Shown here one piece after another: positions 24,664 to 33,603 of a DNA stretch of 64,000 nucleotides; position 1 is the stretch's first letter, and each line of letters begins with the position of its first letter. Location: assembly GCA_003223215.1 (NCBI GenBank), contig QHYH01000103.1, positions 23,225 to 87,224 of the forward strand. Reading direction: 5' to 3'. Position numbers and translations under genes: made by a program. This DNA comes from Acidobacteriota bacterium (GTDB lineage: Bacteria > Acidobacteriota > Terriglobia > Acidiferrales > UBA7541). Under the pieces are notes generated by a model. The model made no database searches. It worked only from the letters and a program-made list of their open reading frames with translations, and was not told the origin of the DNA.

Positions 24664-25338
24664 ATGAGCTATGCAGGAAAACGGGGCGTCGGTGAGCGCG
24701 TACTCGAAGGCCGTCACGTCATTGGCTTGTTCCTGGCGGTTATTTTGCTTTCGGGTCTGTTTTTTACCCTTGGGTACGTCATGGGGCTGCACCAGTCCGA
24801 GGCGCGAGCGAGCGCCGACGATCTGCCGGCGAAGCCCGAGTCGCGAAGTGCTCCCAAGCCAGAAACCGTTTCAAAGCGTGCGCAAAAAACCACTCCGGGG
24901 GAATCCTCGACGGATACGGGAACGCCAAACAGTTCGGAATGGGAGTTTTACCACGCGGGTGAAAAAAACAAAAACGAGGACCTGCTGAAACCTGGCCCGG
25001 CGGTGCCGGCAAAGCAAGCAAAGAGCGATCCCGTGCTCGTCAAGGCGCCCGCGCCGCGTAGCGGGAATGCCGGCGGTTCGAAAGCTTCCAAGGGTTCGAC
25101 TGTGCCTGCCGCGCCGGCCAATGGTTATTCCCTCCAGGTCGCCGCTATGAACCGAGAGACAGATGCGCTGGACCTCGCAAAGGTTTTGCAGAAGAAAAAA
25201 TTTCCCGCTTATGTGCTGTCCCCCCATGGCGACAACTATTACCGCGTGCAAGTAGGCCCCTACGCGGACTTGAAGGCCACCGACGCCGCCCGGAAAGGCC
25301 TGGAAGCCGCCGGCTTCAAAGCCTTCGTGAAGCGCTGA
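24664..25338 (+). CDS. SPOR domain membrane protein
   Basis: 224 residues: a short cytoplasmic segment, one membrane span (HVIGLFLAVILLSGLFFTLG), a Lys/Pro/Ser-rich periplasmic linker and a C-terminal SPOR domain (about 150-224: YSLQVAAMNRETDALDLAKV, VQVGPYADLKATDAARKG). SPOR domains bind peptidoglycan denuded of stem peptides, usually at division sites. It starts 3 bases after the stomatin stop, and its own stop overlaps the lnt start (TGATG), so it belongs to the operon. Confidence 0.88.
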   Translation: MSYAGKRGVGERVLEGRHVIGLFLAVILLSGLFFTLGYVMGLHQSEARASADDLPAKPESRSAPKPETVSKRAQKTTPGESSTDTGTPNSSEWEFYHAGEKNKNEDLLKPGPAVPAKQAKSDPVLVKAPAPRSGNAGGSKASKGSTVPAAPANGYSLQVAAMNRETDALDLAKVLQKKKFPAYVLSPHGDNYYRVQVGPYADLKATDAARKGLEAAGFKAFVKR

Positions 25339-26963
25339 TGTCTCGATTCGCCGGGCCCACGCTGGTTGCTTCCGAGACCGGGGCGAAGATACCGGATTGG
25401 CTGCGCCTGGCGATCGCGGCGGTATCCGGCGCGGCACTGTCTCTCTCCTTCACCGGGCTGTACCTTGGCATTTATTCCTGGATTTGTGTCGCCGCGCTGT
25501 TGCTGGCGGTGCTCGGTGCGAGCGGTCGCGTCGCGTTCGCCTGTGGCTTCTTCCACGCGCTGCTGTTTGTGGTGACTTCCGTGCCTTGGATTGCAACCGT
25601 GCTTAGCGTTCACGGCGGGTTGCCGATCGCGGGCGGGTGGGGGGTTTTGCTGTTGATCAGCGCGGCGTGGGGCGTGCTCGCCGGCGGTTTCACGCTGACG
25701 GTCGATCGCATATCTTGCCGCAGCATCGAGCTGGCGTGCATGGCGGCGCCGTTCGTGTGGGTCACCTTCGAATTTGTCCGCGCGCATCTGCCGGAGATCA
25801 GTTTTCCGTGGAACCTGCTGGGTTATCCCGCCTCGGCAAATCTCGGCTTGCTGCAAATCGCTGCGTTTACCGGGATTTACGGTTTGTCGTTTCTCGCGGC
25901 GGGGTTCAATGCGCTGCTCGCCTGGGCGGTAGCGTCGAAAAGAATGGAGTTAAAGCAACGCGTGGGGATCGCGGGAATGGCGACGGCCGTTCTGGCGGTC
26001 GCAACGCTGGTTGGGCCTCGGCTGGTGCCGCAGGCACGGGCGCAGCATTTTGCGCGCGCCGTGCAGCTCAATTTTCCCGAGGTACCTGAATATCCGTCGG
26101 ATTGGTTTGCGAAGAATGTGCAGCAGCTCGACGAAGTCTCAAAAATGAGCCTCGCCCCAAGCGCGGAGCAACCCGACTTGTTGGTCTGGCCGGAAGCACC
26201 CGCGCCGTTTTCGTTTGAAGACTCGCAATTTGCAAAACTGGCCTCGAGCCTGGCGCTGCACTTTGGCCATCCTTTTCTTGCGGGCGTCGTCGAATGGAAG
26301 GCTCCCGGGGATCGTTCCGACAGAGTTCCCCCCGGGCGATTGGTGCCGTACAACAGTGCGATCCTCACTGACGCGCAAGGGCAGCGCGTTTTTGTCTACG
26401 ACAAGATCCATCTGGTGCCCTTCGGTGAGTACGAGCCGTTTCCGCTCATTCATCGCGTCGTGGCCAACATTTCCGACGAGGTCGGCGGTTTTCACAAGGG
26501 CCACAACTATGCCGTGGGCCGCTTGCCCGATGGACACACCTTTGGCGTGTTCATCTGTTACGAAGCCATTTATCCCGGCGAAGTGCGGCGCTTTGCGGCG
26601 AACGGCGCCGAGCTATTCTTGAACATTTCAAACGACGGCTGGTTCGGACATTCCGCGGCTGCCGAGCAGCATCTGCACATGGTACGCGTCCGCGCGGTCG
26701 AAAACCGGCGGTGGATCGTGCGCTCCACCAACAGCGGCTACACCGTGTCCGTGGATCCCTACGGCCGCATCATCGAGCCGCTTCCGCCGGATGTGCGCGC
26801 GGAAGCCGACCTGCCTTATGATTTTCGAACCGACAAAACCATCTACACGCTGTTCGGGAACTGGTTCGCTTGGATGTGCGTCATCGTTTCCGTTATTCTG
26901 TTGTTGGTCTCCTGGAAACCGCGAACCAGGGAAGTAAACACGCTAGGCGATAACGAGAATTAG
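25338..26963 (+). CDS. lnt: Apolipoprotein N-acyltransferase
   Basis: 541 residues. The N-terminal half has about six membrane spans, followed by a nitrilase-like periplasmic domain and a final membrane helix. The catalytic triad is visible: E286 in LVWPEAPAP, K356 in YDKIHLVPFGEYEPF and C407 in VFICYEAIYPGEV, at almost the same spacing as in E. coli Lnt. The enzyme adds the third acyl chain to the N-terminal cysteine of lipoproteins, consistent with a diderm. Its start overlaps the SPOR stop by one base. The prfB start follows after 14 bases. Confidence 0.93.
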   Translation: MSRFAGPTLVASETGAKIPDWLRLAIAAVSGAALSLSFTGLYLGIYSWICVAALLLAVLGASGRVAFACGFFHALLFVVTSVPWIATVLSVHGGLPIAGGWGVLLLISAAWGVLAGGFTLTVDRISCRSIELACMAAPFVWVTFEFVRAHLPEISFPWNLLGYPASANLGLLQIAAFTGIYGLSFLAAGFNALLAWAVASKRMELKQRVGIAGMATAVLAVATLVGPRLVPQARAQHFARAVQLNFPEVPEYPSDWFAKNVQQLDEVSKMSLAPSAEQPDLLVWPEAPAPFSFEDSQFAKLASSLALHFGHPFLAGVVEWKAPGDRSDRVPPGRLVPYNSAILTDAQGQRVFVYDKIHLVPFGEYEPFPLIHRVVANISDEVGGFHKGHNYAVGRLPDGHTFGVFICYEAIYPGEVRRFAANGAELFLNISNDGWFGHSAAAEQHLHMVRVRAVENRRWIVRSTNSGYTVSVDPYGRIIEPLPPDVRAEADLPYDFRTDKTIYTLFGNWFAWMCVIVSVILLLVSWKPRTREVNTLGDNEN

Positions 26964-26977
26964 ATAGAAAGAAACCA

Positions 26978-28136
26978 ATGAACCTCGAAGACCTGCAAGA
27001 TCGCTACGAATCACTGAAACAGCGCAGCACGCTTGTACGGAGCTATCTTTGACCCGCCCAGCAATCGCGAGCGTCTGAAGGCGCTGGAAACCCGCATCGC
27101 CGACCCCCATTTCTGGAATGACCAGGAGGCCGCTCAGGGAGTATTGCGCGAGCGCAAGCGCGCCGAAGAACAGATTGCCGCGGACGAAAAGCTCACCGCC
27201 GTGGGCGGCGACCTTGAAACCTACATCCACCTCGCACAGGAAGAAAGGGATCCAAAGCAAAGGGAAGACCTTTTGAAAGAGCTCGAGCGTGAGCTTGGCG
27301 CCGCGGATGTTTACGTTTCCGACCTGGAAACCAAGACGCTGCTCTCCGGCGAGAAGGATCATCTCAACGCCATCATGACCATCAAGCCCGGCGCGGGCGG
27401 AACGGAGTCGCAGGATTGGGCCTCGATGCTCGTGCGTATGTATTTGCGTTGGGCAGAGCGAAAAGCCATCAGCGCTTCCGTGCTCGATGAGATGCCGGGA
27501 GAAGAAGCCGGGATTAAATCGGCAACGATCGAATTTGCCGGCGAGAATGCGTACGGGTTGCTGGCCGGTGAAACCGGTGTTCACCGTTTGGTGCGGATTT
27601 CTCCCTTCGATCAGGCGGCGCGGCGTCACACTTCTTTTGCGTCGGTGTTCGTAATTCCCGAAATCGACGACAAAATCGAGATCAGCATTCGTCCGGAAGA
27701 CTTGAAGGTCGACACCTTTCGGTCCGGAGGCAAAGGCGGCCAAAACGTCAATAAAGTGGAAACCGCAGTGCGCATCACGCACATCCCGAGCGGCATCGTG
27801 GTCGGCTGCCAGGCCGAGCGCAGCCAGCATAAAAACCGCGAGCTGGCGATGAAAATGCTGCGCTCGCGCCTCTATGACATGGAAGTACAAAAGCGCCAGG
27901 CGGAAACCGACAAGCTGGACGAAACCAAGATGGATATTTCGTTTGGCAGCCAAATTCGCTCGTATGTGATGCAGCCCTACCAGATGATCAAAGACCACCG
28001 CACCAAAGTCGAAGTCGGCGACGTCAACCGCGTGCTCGACGGCGATTTGGATCCTTTCATTCGCTCTTACCTCATGGCCAAGAAAACCAAGGGTCGGCTC
28101 GACGTCGAGCCCGATGACAACGGCGAACCGGAATAG
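26978..28136 (+). CDS. prfB: Peptide chain release factor 2, read through a programmed +1 frameshift
   Basis: The start ATG at 26978 gives 24 codons ending in CTT, then an in-frame TGA (27050-27052). Shifting +1 after CTT continues as GAC CCG CCC and stays open for 361 codons, giving about 385 residues. The main frame holds the tripeptide anticodon motif SPF (VRISPFDQAARRHTS) and the GGQ loop (SGGKGGQNVNKVE), both of RF2 type, which releases at UGA and UAA. The acidic C-terminal tail (about 20 residues) is slightly longer than in E. coli. The factor controls its own level because the shift depends on slow UGA reading. Confidence 0.95.
27039..27053 (+). promoter_or_regulatory. prfB programmed frameshift site
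   Basis: GGAG, GC, TAT, then CTT TGA C. The slippery CTT and the UGA-C context are identical to the E. coli site. The Shine-Dalgarno-like part is GGAG instead of AGGGGG, at the usual short distance. Autoregulation is known for the family; use of the site here is inferred. Confidence 0.9.
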
Positions 28137-28163
28137 CGTTTACGGCCATCAGGAAAACCGTCA

Positions 28164-28583
28164 TCAGCCCGTTTCTGCCCTCCGGTTGGCCTTGCCCAGC
28201 GCCCATTTTCCCCCGCCGCTATACGCAACCATTAACAGGCCGCCCATGATGGCCAAATTTTTCCGAAAATGTGTTTCCTGTATGCCCGCCATCGCGGCAC
28301 TCGCCGCCCAATAGTTGTGGAACAACACCGTGACGACCGTCGTGTAGAGAAACATGACGAATGCGGCGATGCGGATCTGGTATCCCGTAATCAGGCAGAC
28401 CGAACCAGCCAACTCAATGAAGGCCGCGATGGCCAGAAGCACGGGAATCATCGGCAAGTGCCTGGTGCTCATATACTGCACGTTGTCTGACCAGGAGAAC
28501 ACCTTTGCGATTCCACTGGTGGCAAAGATGTAGGTGATCATCAGACGTCCGGTGAGCGGAATGATGGGATGTTCGAGTTTCAT
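28164..28583 (-). CDS. DoxX family membrane protein
   Basis: 139 residues with four hydrophobic segments. The family signature is clear (GRLMITYIFATSGIAKVFSW near the N terminus, AAFIELAGSVCLITGYQIRI in the middle, NLAIMGGLLMVAYSGGGKW at the end). GAGG lies five bases before the ATG. DoxX relatives are quinone-linked or redox-associated small membrane proteins, often of unknown function. The gene converges on prfB, with 27 bases between the stops. Confidence 0.85.
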   Translation of the reverse strand: MKLEHPIIPLTGRLMITYIFATSGIAKVFSWSDNVQYMSTRHLPMIPVLLAIAAFIELAGSVCLITGYQIRIAAFVMFLYTTVVTVLFHNYWAASAAMAGIQETHFRKNLAIMGGLLMVAYSGGGKWALGKANRRAETG

Positions 28584-28687
28584 TGCGCCTCATTTCTAAG
28601 CAGTCGCAAAACGTGGCAAGGTCGACTTACGAAGAATCGCCTCTCTTGAGAGAAACTTTGGCGTGATGCCTGACCGCATGCTCGCTG

Positions 28688-31399
28688 TCACTCATGCCGC
28701 AGCGCAATCAGGGGATCGACGTGCGTCGCGCGGTGCGCCGGCAGCAGGCACGCCAGCAGCGTGACGGCCGCGAGGAGCGCGGCGATAGTGCCGAACGTTA
28801 GGGGATCGGTCGCCTTGACCGAAAACAGCATGGACTCGAGGAAGCGGGTCAAAGCGAGCGCACCAAGCAGCCCCGCGCCAACGCCCAACGCAATGGTCAC
28901 TGCGCCTTCCTCGAAGGCCATTCTAAAAATGTCGGTGCGCTGTGCACCCATGGCTATGCGAATGCCGATTTCGTTGATTCGTCGGCTGAACGTGTAGGCC
29001 ATGATGCCGTAGATGCCGATGGAAGCCAGGAGAAGAGCAACGCCGGCGAAGATGCCGAGGAGTTCAAGAGCAAAGCGCCGCTCCGCAAGGAAAGTGGAAA
29101 CCACAGTCTCCATGGTGCGGACGCTAAAGACGGGAATGCCCGGATCCACGTGCTGAATCTCTGTGCGTAGGGCCTCGCTCAAAACACCGGGTTCGCCCGT
29201 AGCCCTAAGAAAAACCACGGCGCTGTAGGGAGGGGTTTGAAAAACGGGAAAATAGATGTGGGGAGGCGTGGCCGCATCGAGGCCGTCGGATTTGATATTG
29301 CCGACGACTCCGACGATCCTGACCCACGGATTTTGCGCGGCGGAAGTTTGACCGCGTCGGGCTACTGCAAGCTGAAGGCGCTGGCCAATCGCATCGGAAT
29401 CCGAGCTCGGCCAATAGCGGTGCGCAAGTGTTTCATCGATCAGAGCGACCTGCTGGCCTTTGGTGTCGTCGGAGTCAGTAAAGACTCTGCCGTGGAGCAG
29501 TGGTGTTTTGAGGACAGAGAAATACGCGGCGCTGACGGTTGCAATTTCGGCCACCGGAGTCCGCTCGACATCGAGCGGGCGATTCTCGATGATGAAGGGC
29601 GACTGAAAATGGTTGAAATCTATAGGCAGACTGGTGCCATTGCCAATTGCGGCCTGCTCGACTCCGGGAAGCGCGGAAATGCGCCGCAGAATTTCCTGGT
29701 GAAACGCGGCCCGCTTTTCGGGAGTAAAGTAAGGGTCGCCTTTCGGATCGTTGGGCACAGCAAGCCAGATTTTTGCCGTGACCAGGTGGTGAGGTTCGAA
29801 GCCAGGTTGCACCTCAAGAACGTGCTCGAAGCTGCGGACCAGAAGACCTGCGCCGATCAAGAGCACGAGCGAAACGGCAATCTCCGAGGCCACGAGAATG
29901 CGCGAGAATTTGAGTTGATGATTGCTGGTGCCAGCGCCGCGGGTGCCCTCGCTAAGCGCGCTCCTATGACTGGTGCGAGCCGCTTGTAAAGCCGGAGCCA
30001 GCCCGAAAACGACCCCGGTAAGAATGGACATCAGGAACGCGAATAAAAGGACGCCGAGACTGAAGCCGACTTCGCTAAGGCGAGGCAGATTCGCCGGCGC
30101 GAGGTGGAGCAGGGAACTCTTCAACCAGACAACGGTGATGAGCGCCGCGACACCGGAGATGGTTGCGAGAAGAATGCTCTCCGTGAGCAGCTGGGTGATC
30201 AGTCGCGAGCGGCCTGCGCCAACCGCTAGGCGAATGGCCATTTCCCGTTGCCGGCTCGCGGAGCGCGCGAGAAGTAAATTGGCAAGATTCACGCAAGCGA
30301 TGAGCAGGACGGAAGCCACGGCGGCAAAAAGCACCAACAGTTCCGTACGGACATTGCCGACCAAATCCTGCTGAGCCGGAACCAGCCGGATGGACCATCC
30401 TGCGGCGAGAGGATACTCGTCGGGAAACTGGCGCGTGAGTTGCGCTACGAAATTGTCGAGTTGCGCTTGCGCCTGCGCCAAACTAAACCCTGGCTTGAGG
30501 CGGCCCATGACCCCGGGAAGAAGGCGGACCGCGCGAACGGGAGGCGCAGGAAAGGGCGGGGCGGCGAAGCCGGTGGTGGCCCAGAGATCGACGTCGGCGG
30601 TCAGCGTCCGACCAGGATGGTGAAAATCCGGTGGCAGCACGCCGGTGATGGTGTAGAGGTCGCCATCCACGCGAATTTTCTTGCCGATGACGTTCGGGTC
30701 GCCGCCGAAGCCGCGGTGCCAGTAAGCGTCGCTGATGACCACCGCTTCTGAGAAACCGGGGAGAGCATCGCCAGGCGCGTAGGTGCGGCCAAGCTGCGCG
30801 TGAACGCCCAGCATCGTGAAGTAGTTAGCGTTAGTACCGAGGAATTCGACGCGTTCAGGACGCTCGCCGCCGGTGATGTTTGCGTCGGCGGGGAAGATGA
30901 CGGAAATGTCCTGAAACACCTCGGAACGGTCGCGCAGGTCCCAGAGCTCGGGAACCGACATCCCTACGTCGTGCGTGTTGGAGCTGCGGATGTCGTCGTA
31001 CACGCGCACGAGTTGGTCGGGATGGGGAAAGGGCAGCGGCCGCAGAAGCACGGCTTCGACGAGTGTGAAGATGGCAACATTTGCGCCGATGCCGAGAGCG
31101 AGCGTGAGAATAGCCGCTAGTGTGAATCCAGGGTTGCGCCTGAGCATCCGCCCGGCATAGCGAAGATTCTGGCCCGTCGCTTCCATCCAGCCAACAATGT
31201 CCACGGCGCGCGTCTCCTCTTTCAGCAGCGTCAAATTGCCAAAGCGGCGTTGCGCGTCGTAGCGGGCTTCCTCGGGCGACATTCCCACGGCGAGGTTGTC
31301 CTCGGTGCGCATCTCGATGTGCGAGAGCAGCTCGTCGTCGAGGTCGTGCTCGAGGCGCTGGACTTGCAGCAAGCTCTTGAGGCGGGAAAGCCAGGACAT
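28688..31399 (-). CDS. MacB-like ADOP family ABC permease
   Basis: About 903 residues from the ATG at 31399 (AGGAG upstream). The N terminus is a small helical domain (LSRLKSLLQVQRLEHDLDDEL, PEEARYDAQRRFGN) found in acidobacterial duplicated orphan permeases. It is followed by a first membrane helix (LAAILTLALGIGANVAIFT), a MacB periplasmic core, three FtsX-type helices, a second periplasmic core and three final helices. There is no ATPase in the gene or next to it. These permeases are paired with a PadR regulator, present here directly upstream. Export of small molecules or peptides is the usual assumption for the superfamily; the substrate is unknown. Confidence 0.9.
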   Translation of the reverse strand: MSWLSRLKSLLQVQRLEHDLDDELLSHIEMRTEDNLAVGMSPEEARYDAQRRFGNLTLLKEETRAVDIVGWMEATGQNLRYAGRMLRRNPGFTLAAILTLALGIGANVAIFTLVEAVLLRPLPFPHPDQLVRVYDDIRSSNTHDVGMSVPELWDLRDRSEVFQDISVIFPADANITGGERPERVEFLGTNANYFTMLGVHAQLGRTYAPGDALPGFSEAVVISDAYWHRGFGGDPNVIGKKIRVDGDLYTITGVLPPDFHHPGRTLTADVDLWATTGFAAPPFPAPPVRAVRLLPGVMGRLKPGFSLAQAQAQLDNFVAQLTRQFPDEYPLAAGWSIRLVPAQQDLVGNVRTELLVLFAAVASVLLIACVNLANLLLARSASRQREMAIRLAVGAGRSRLITQLLTESILLATISGVAALITVVWLKSSLLHLAPANLPRLSEVGFSLGVLLFAFLMSILTGVVFGLAPALQAARTSHRSALSEGTRGAGTSNHQLKFSRILVASEIAVSLVLLIGAGLLVRSFEHVLEVQPGFEPHHLVTAKIWLAVPNDPKGDPYFTPEKRAAFHQEILRRISALPGVEQAAIGNGTSLPIDFNHFQSPFIIENRPLDVERTPVAEIATVSAAYFSVLKTPLLHGRVFTDSDDTKGQQVALIDETLAHRYWPSSDSDAIGQRLQLAVARRGQTSAAQNPWVRIVGVVGNIKSDGLDAATPPHIYFPVFQTPPYSAVVFLRATGEPGVLSEALRTEIQHVDPGIPVFSVRTMETVVSTFLAERRFALELLGIFAGVALLLASIGIYGIMAYTFSRRINEIGIRIAMGAQRTDIFRMAFEEGAVTIALGVGAGLLGALALTRFLESMLFSVKATDPLTFGTIAALLAAVTLLACLLPAHRATHVDPLIALRHE

Positions 31400-31491
31400 G
31401 GTTTTCAGCTCCTTTTGCCCGACGCCATTCACTGGAACGTAATGGTGTCGGAGCGCCCTTTATCGCGTCCTCAAACCGATTACCTGTCGCC

Positions 31492-31824
31492 TCAAGCGCA
31501 TTCGAGTACCGCGGCGACCGCTTCCGTCAAGCGCGCCCAATTCTTTTCTTCTTCGGCAAGTTGCTTTCGGCCGGCCGCGGTCAGCCGATAATAGCGGGCA
31601 CGCCGGTTGTTCTCAGACATTCGCCACTCGGCGCCGATCCAGCGCAGCTGCTCCATCCGGTGCAATGCCGGGTACAGCGACCCTTCCTCGACGCGCAAGA
31701 CGTCGCTCGAAACCCGCTGGATGTGCAGCGTAATCCCGTAGCCGTGCATCGGCCCTTGCGCCAGCGTCTTCAGCACCAGGAGCGCCAGTGTCCCTTGCAG
31801 AACGTCGCTTTTTGGCTTGGTCAA
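31492..31824 (-). CDS. PadR family transcriptional regulator
   Basis: 110 residues from a TTG at 31824 with GGGAGGGG just upstream; longer starts give a non-homologous extension. The winged-helix core is typical (LQGTLALLVLKTLAQGPMHGYG, VEEGSLYPALHRMEQLRWI, RRARYYRLTAAGRKQL), followed by a dimerisation helix ending near LECA. Length and sequence match the short PadR proteins that accompany ADOP permeases. It sits 92 bases upstream of the permease on the same strand and probably represses it and itself. Confidence 0.92.
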   Translation of the reverse strand: MTKPKSDVLQGTLALLVLKTLAQGPMHGYGITLHIQRVSSDVLRVEEGSLYPALHRMEQLRWIGAEWRMSENNRRARYYRLTAAGRKQLAEEEKNWARLTEAVAAVLECA

Positions 31825-32043
31825 GACCCCTCCCTTGGACAGCCGGAACCTCTCCAATGGCCAGCCGACACTCTCCCATAGACAGCTATAGTAGACGGCT
31901 ACTGGTAAAGACGGCTCGGTGCGGCTTTCGTTTCGCAAAAAAAAAGAAATAAATCTCGGCTATGGCCGCCGCTTAGCCTCTCGCATCCGGCTCGTCTCGG
32001 TCATCTCCATCGCCTTCGTTCCGCAGGGTGCTATGATTCACGC

Positions 32044-33603
32044 ATGTGTCTGGGGCTTCGCGGTGGCCATCTCCCTTCCGTTCTTTGGATCGCCATAGCT
32101 CTCTCCATTGGATTTGTCCAAAGGGCGCACGCGGAAAACTTCGCCGAAGGTGCCAGACAAGCGGCGGCAGGGCAGGAAGTGTTAAGCCAAAACCCAGCAA
32201 GACAACAAGCCGACTATGCCGTGGCCGCGGAAGCCTTCCGGAACGGCATTGCGCGCGAGCCGGGCTCTGCTGCCGCATGGACGCAATGGGCGGACTTTGC
32301 CTTGGAACGGTTCCGCATCCTGGACCTGCAGCTGAGAAGCGCGCAAAGCGGCATGGCTCGGGTGCTGAGGTTCGAGGCGCAGGGTTGGCATAGTGGGCCG
32401 GAAACGCGTGAAGAGCTTCTGCGGCAGTCAGCGACGGCGGATCCCGAGCAACAAGGCATTTGGGGCGAGTTGGGCGTCGAGCAAGAGTGGCGCGGCAGGC
32501 AAGAAGAAGCCGCGGCGACGCTCAAGACCGCGCTCGAGCGGCAACCCAATGAGTCCTGGACTTTGCGGCTGCAAGCGGTCACGGCTGCCGCCGAGGGCAA
32601 CTGGGGGAAAGCGGAAGCTTACCTCGTGGAACTGGGTGTCCGCTCCCGCGCAGTGCTTCGCAGCGCGCTGAAGGTGTGGCCGAAAAGCCTGCTTCCGAAT
32701 GAGAGCGCCAAAGGCGAGGTTTGGGAATGCGCGAGGAAAGACTCCGAAGCGTGCTTCGCAAAAATCAAATTTCCGCCAAGTGAAATTCACGATTCTGAGG
32801 AGCAGTTCTTTGCCGAAGAACGCTGGGAACAATTGGTGGCGATGCCGGAGCCGCCCTCGGAACTACCCGCGGCATGGTTCCGGCGAGGGGTCGCGCTGGC
32901 GGAATTGAACAATTGTGAGCGAGCCATCCCGGCACTGGAGCGCGGGCTAGGTCCCGGAGGGGAAACGGCAGCTTATTGGCTGGAGCGTTGTTATGCTTTG
33001 GAAGCCGAGAGGGCAGCGGCGCGAATTCGTGCGCTCGGAAATGAGGCGGCGTTTCACCGTGTGCGTGGAGATTTCCTGGTGCGCGTCAAGGGCGATGCCC
33101 AATCGGCCACCGAAGACTATGAGAAAGCCAGGAAACTCCAGCCGCGAGCCGCGGTGTTGGCCGAAAGGCTCGCGCAAGCATACCAGAGCCGCGGCGAGAT
33201 GAATCAGGCCAAACAGGCAGCGCGGGAGGCGCTTGCGCTCGATCCGCGCCGACTCGTTGCGCTGCGCCTGCTGGCGTCGATTGCCATGAGCGAGCGAGAC
33301 TACCCGGGCGCGCTCGAATTCCTAAACAAGATGCTTGCCATGCGCTCGAACGACGCCTGGGTGCGGGTCGAGATGGGCATCGCCTACGCGCAGACGGGAC
33401 AGCCGCAACAAGCGCTTGCGTATCTCGAACCGCTGCTGGCCGCGGGCTATCCGGACGAGCGTGGCGCTTTGCATGGGATGCTGGCAGGCGTGCTTCGCAA
33501 ATTGGGGCGCGAACAGGAAGCGCAAATCGCCGCGGCGGAGGCCAACCGGCTCTCCGACCTTTTCCAACAACACCTCAAAACGGGTCTCGATGATCATCAG
33601 TAG
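32044..33603 (+). CDS. Secreted TPR repeat protein
   Basis: 519 residues with a signal peptide (LPSVLWIAIALSIGFVQRAHA). Degenerate TPRs fill the rest, clearest at about 135-200 and 335-500 (AVLAERLAQAYQSRGEMNQA, WVRVEMGIAYAQTGQPQQAL). Only a TATGAT six bases upstream precedes the ATG, with no ribosome binding site, so the message may be leaderless. The end overlaps the next gene, a CRTAC protein, by 14 bases. TPR plus CRTAC pairs are frequent in Acidobacteriota and related phyla; a periplasmic partnership is likely, with unknown role. Confidence 0.8.
   Translation: MCLGLRGGHLPSVLWIAIALSIGFVQRAHAENFAEGARQAAAGQEVLSQNPARQQADYAVAAEAFRNGIAREPGSAAAWTQWADFALERFRILDLQLRSAQSGMARVLRFEAQGWHSGPETREELLRQSATADPEQQGIWGELGVEQEWRGRQEEAAATLKTALERQPNESWTLRLQAVTAAAEGNWGKAEAYLVELGVRSRAVLRSALKVWPKSLLPNESAKGEVWECARKDSEACFAKIKFPPSEIHDSEEQFFAEERWEQLVAMPEPPSELPAAWFRRGVALAELNNCERAIPALERGLGPGGETAAYWLERCYALEAERAAARIRALGNEAAFHRVRGDFLVRVKGDAQSATEDYEKARKLQPRAAVLAERLAQAYQSRGEMNQAKQAAREALALDPRRLVALRLLASIAMSERDYPGALEFLNKMLAMRSNDAWVRVEMGIAYAQTGQPQQALAYLEPLLAAGYPDERGALHGMLAGVLRKLGREQEAQIAAAEANRLSDLFQQHLKTGLDDHQ

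Noticed and set aside
33335..33589. Upstream extension of the CRTAC protein frame
   Set aside because: It is out of frame with, and inside, the TPR gene. The ATG at 33590 begins a clear twin-arginine signal.
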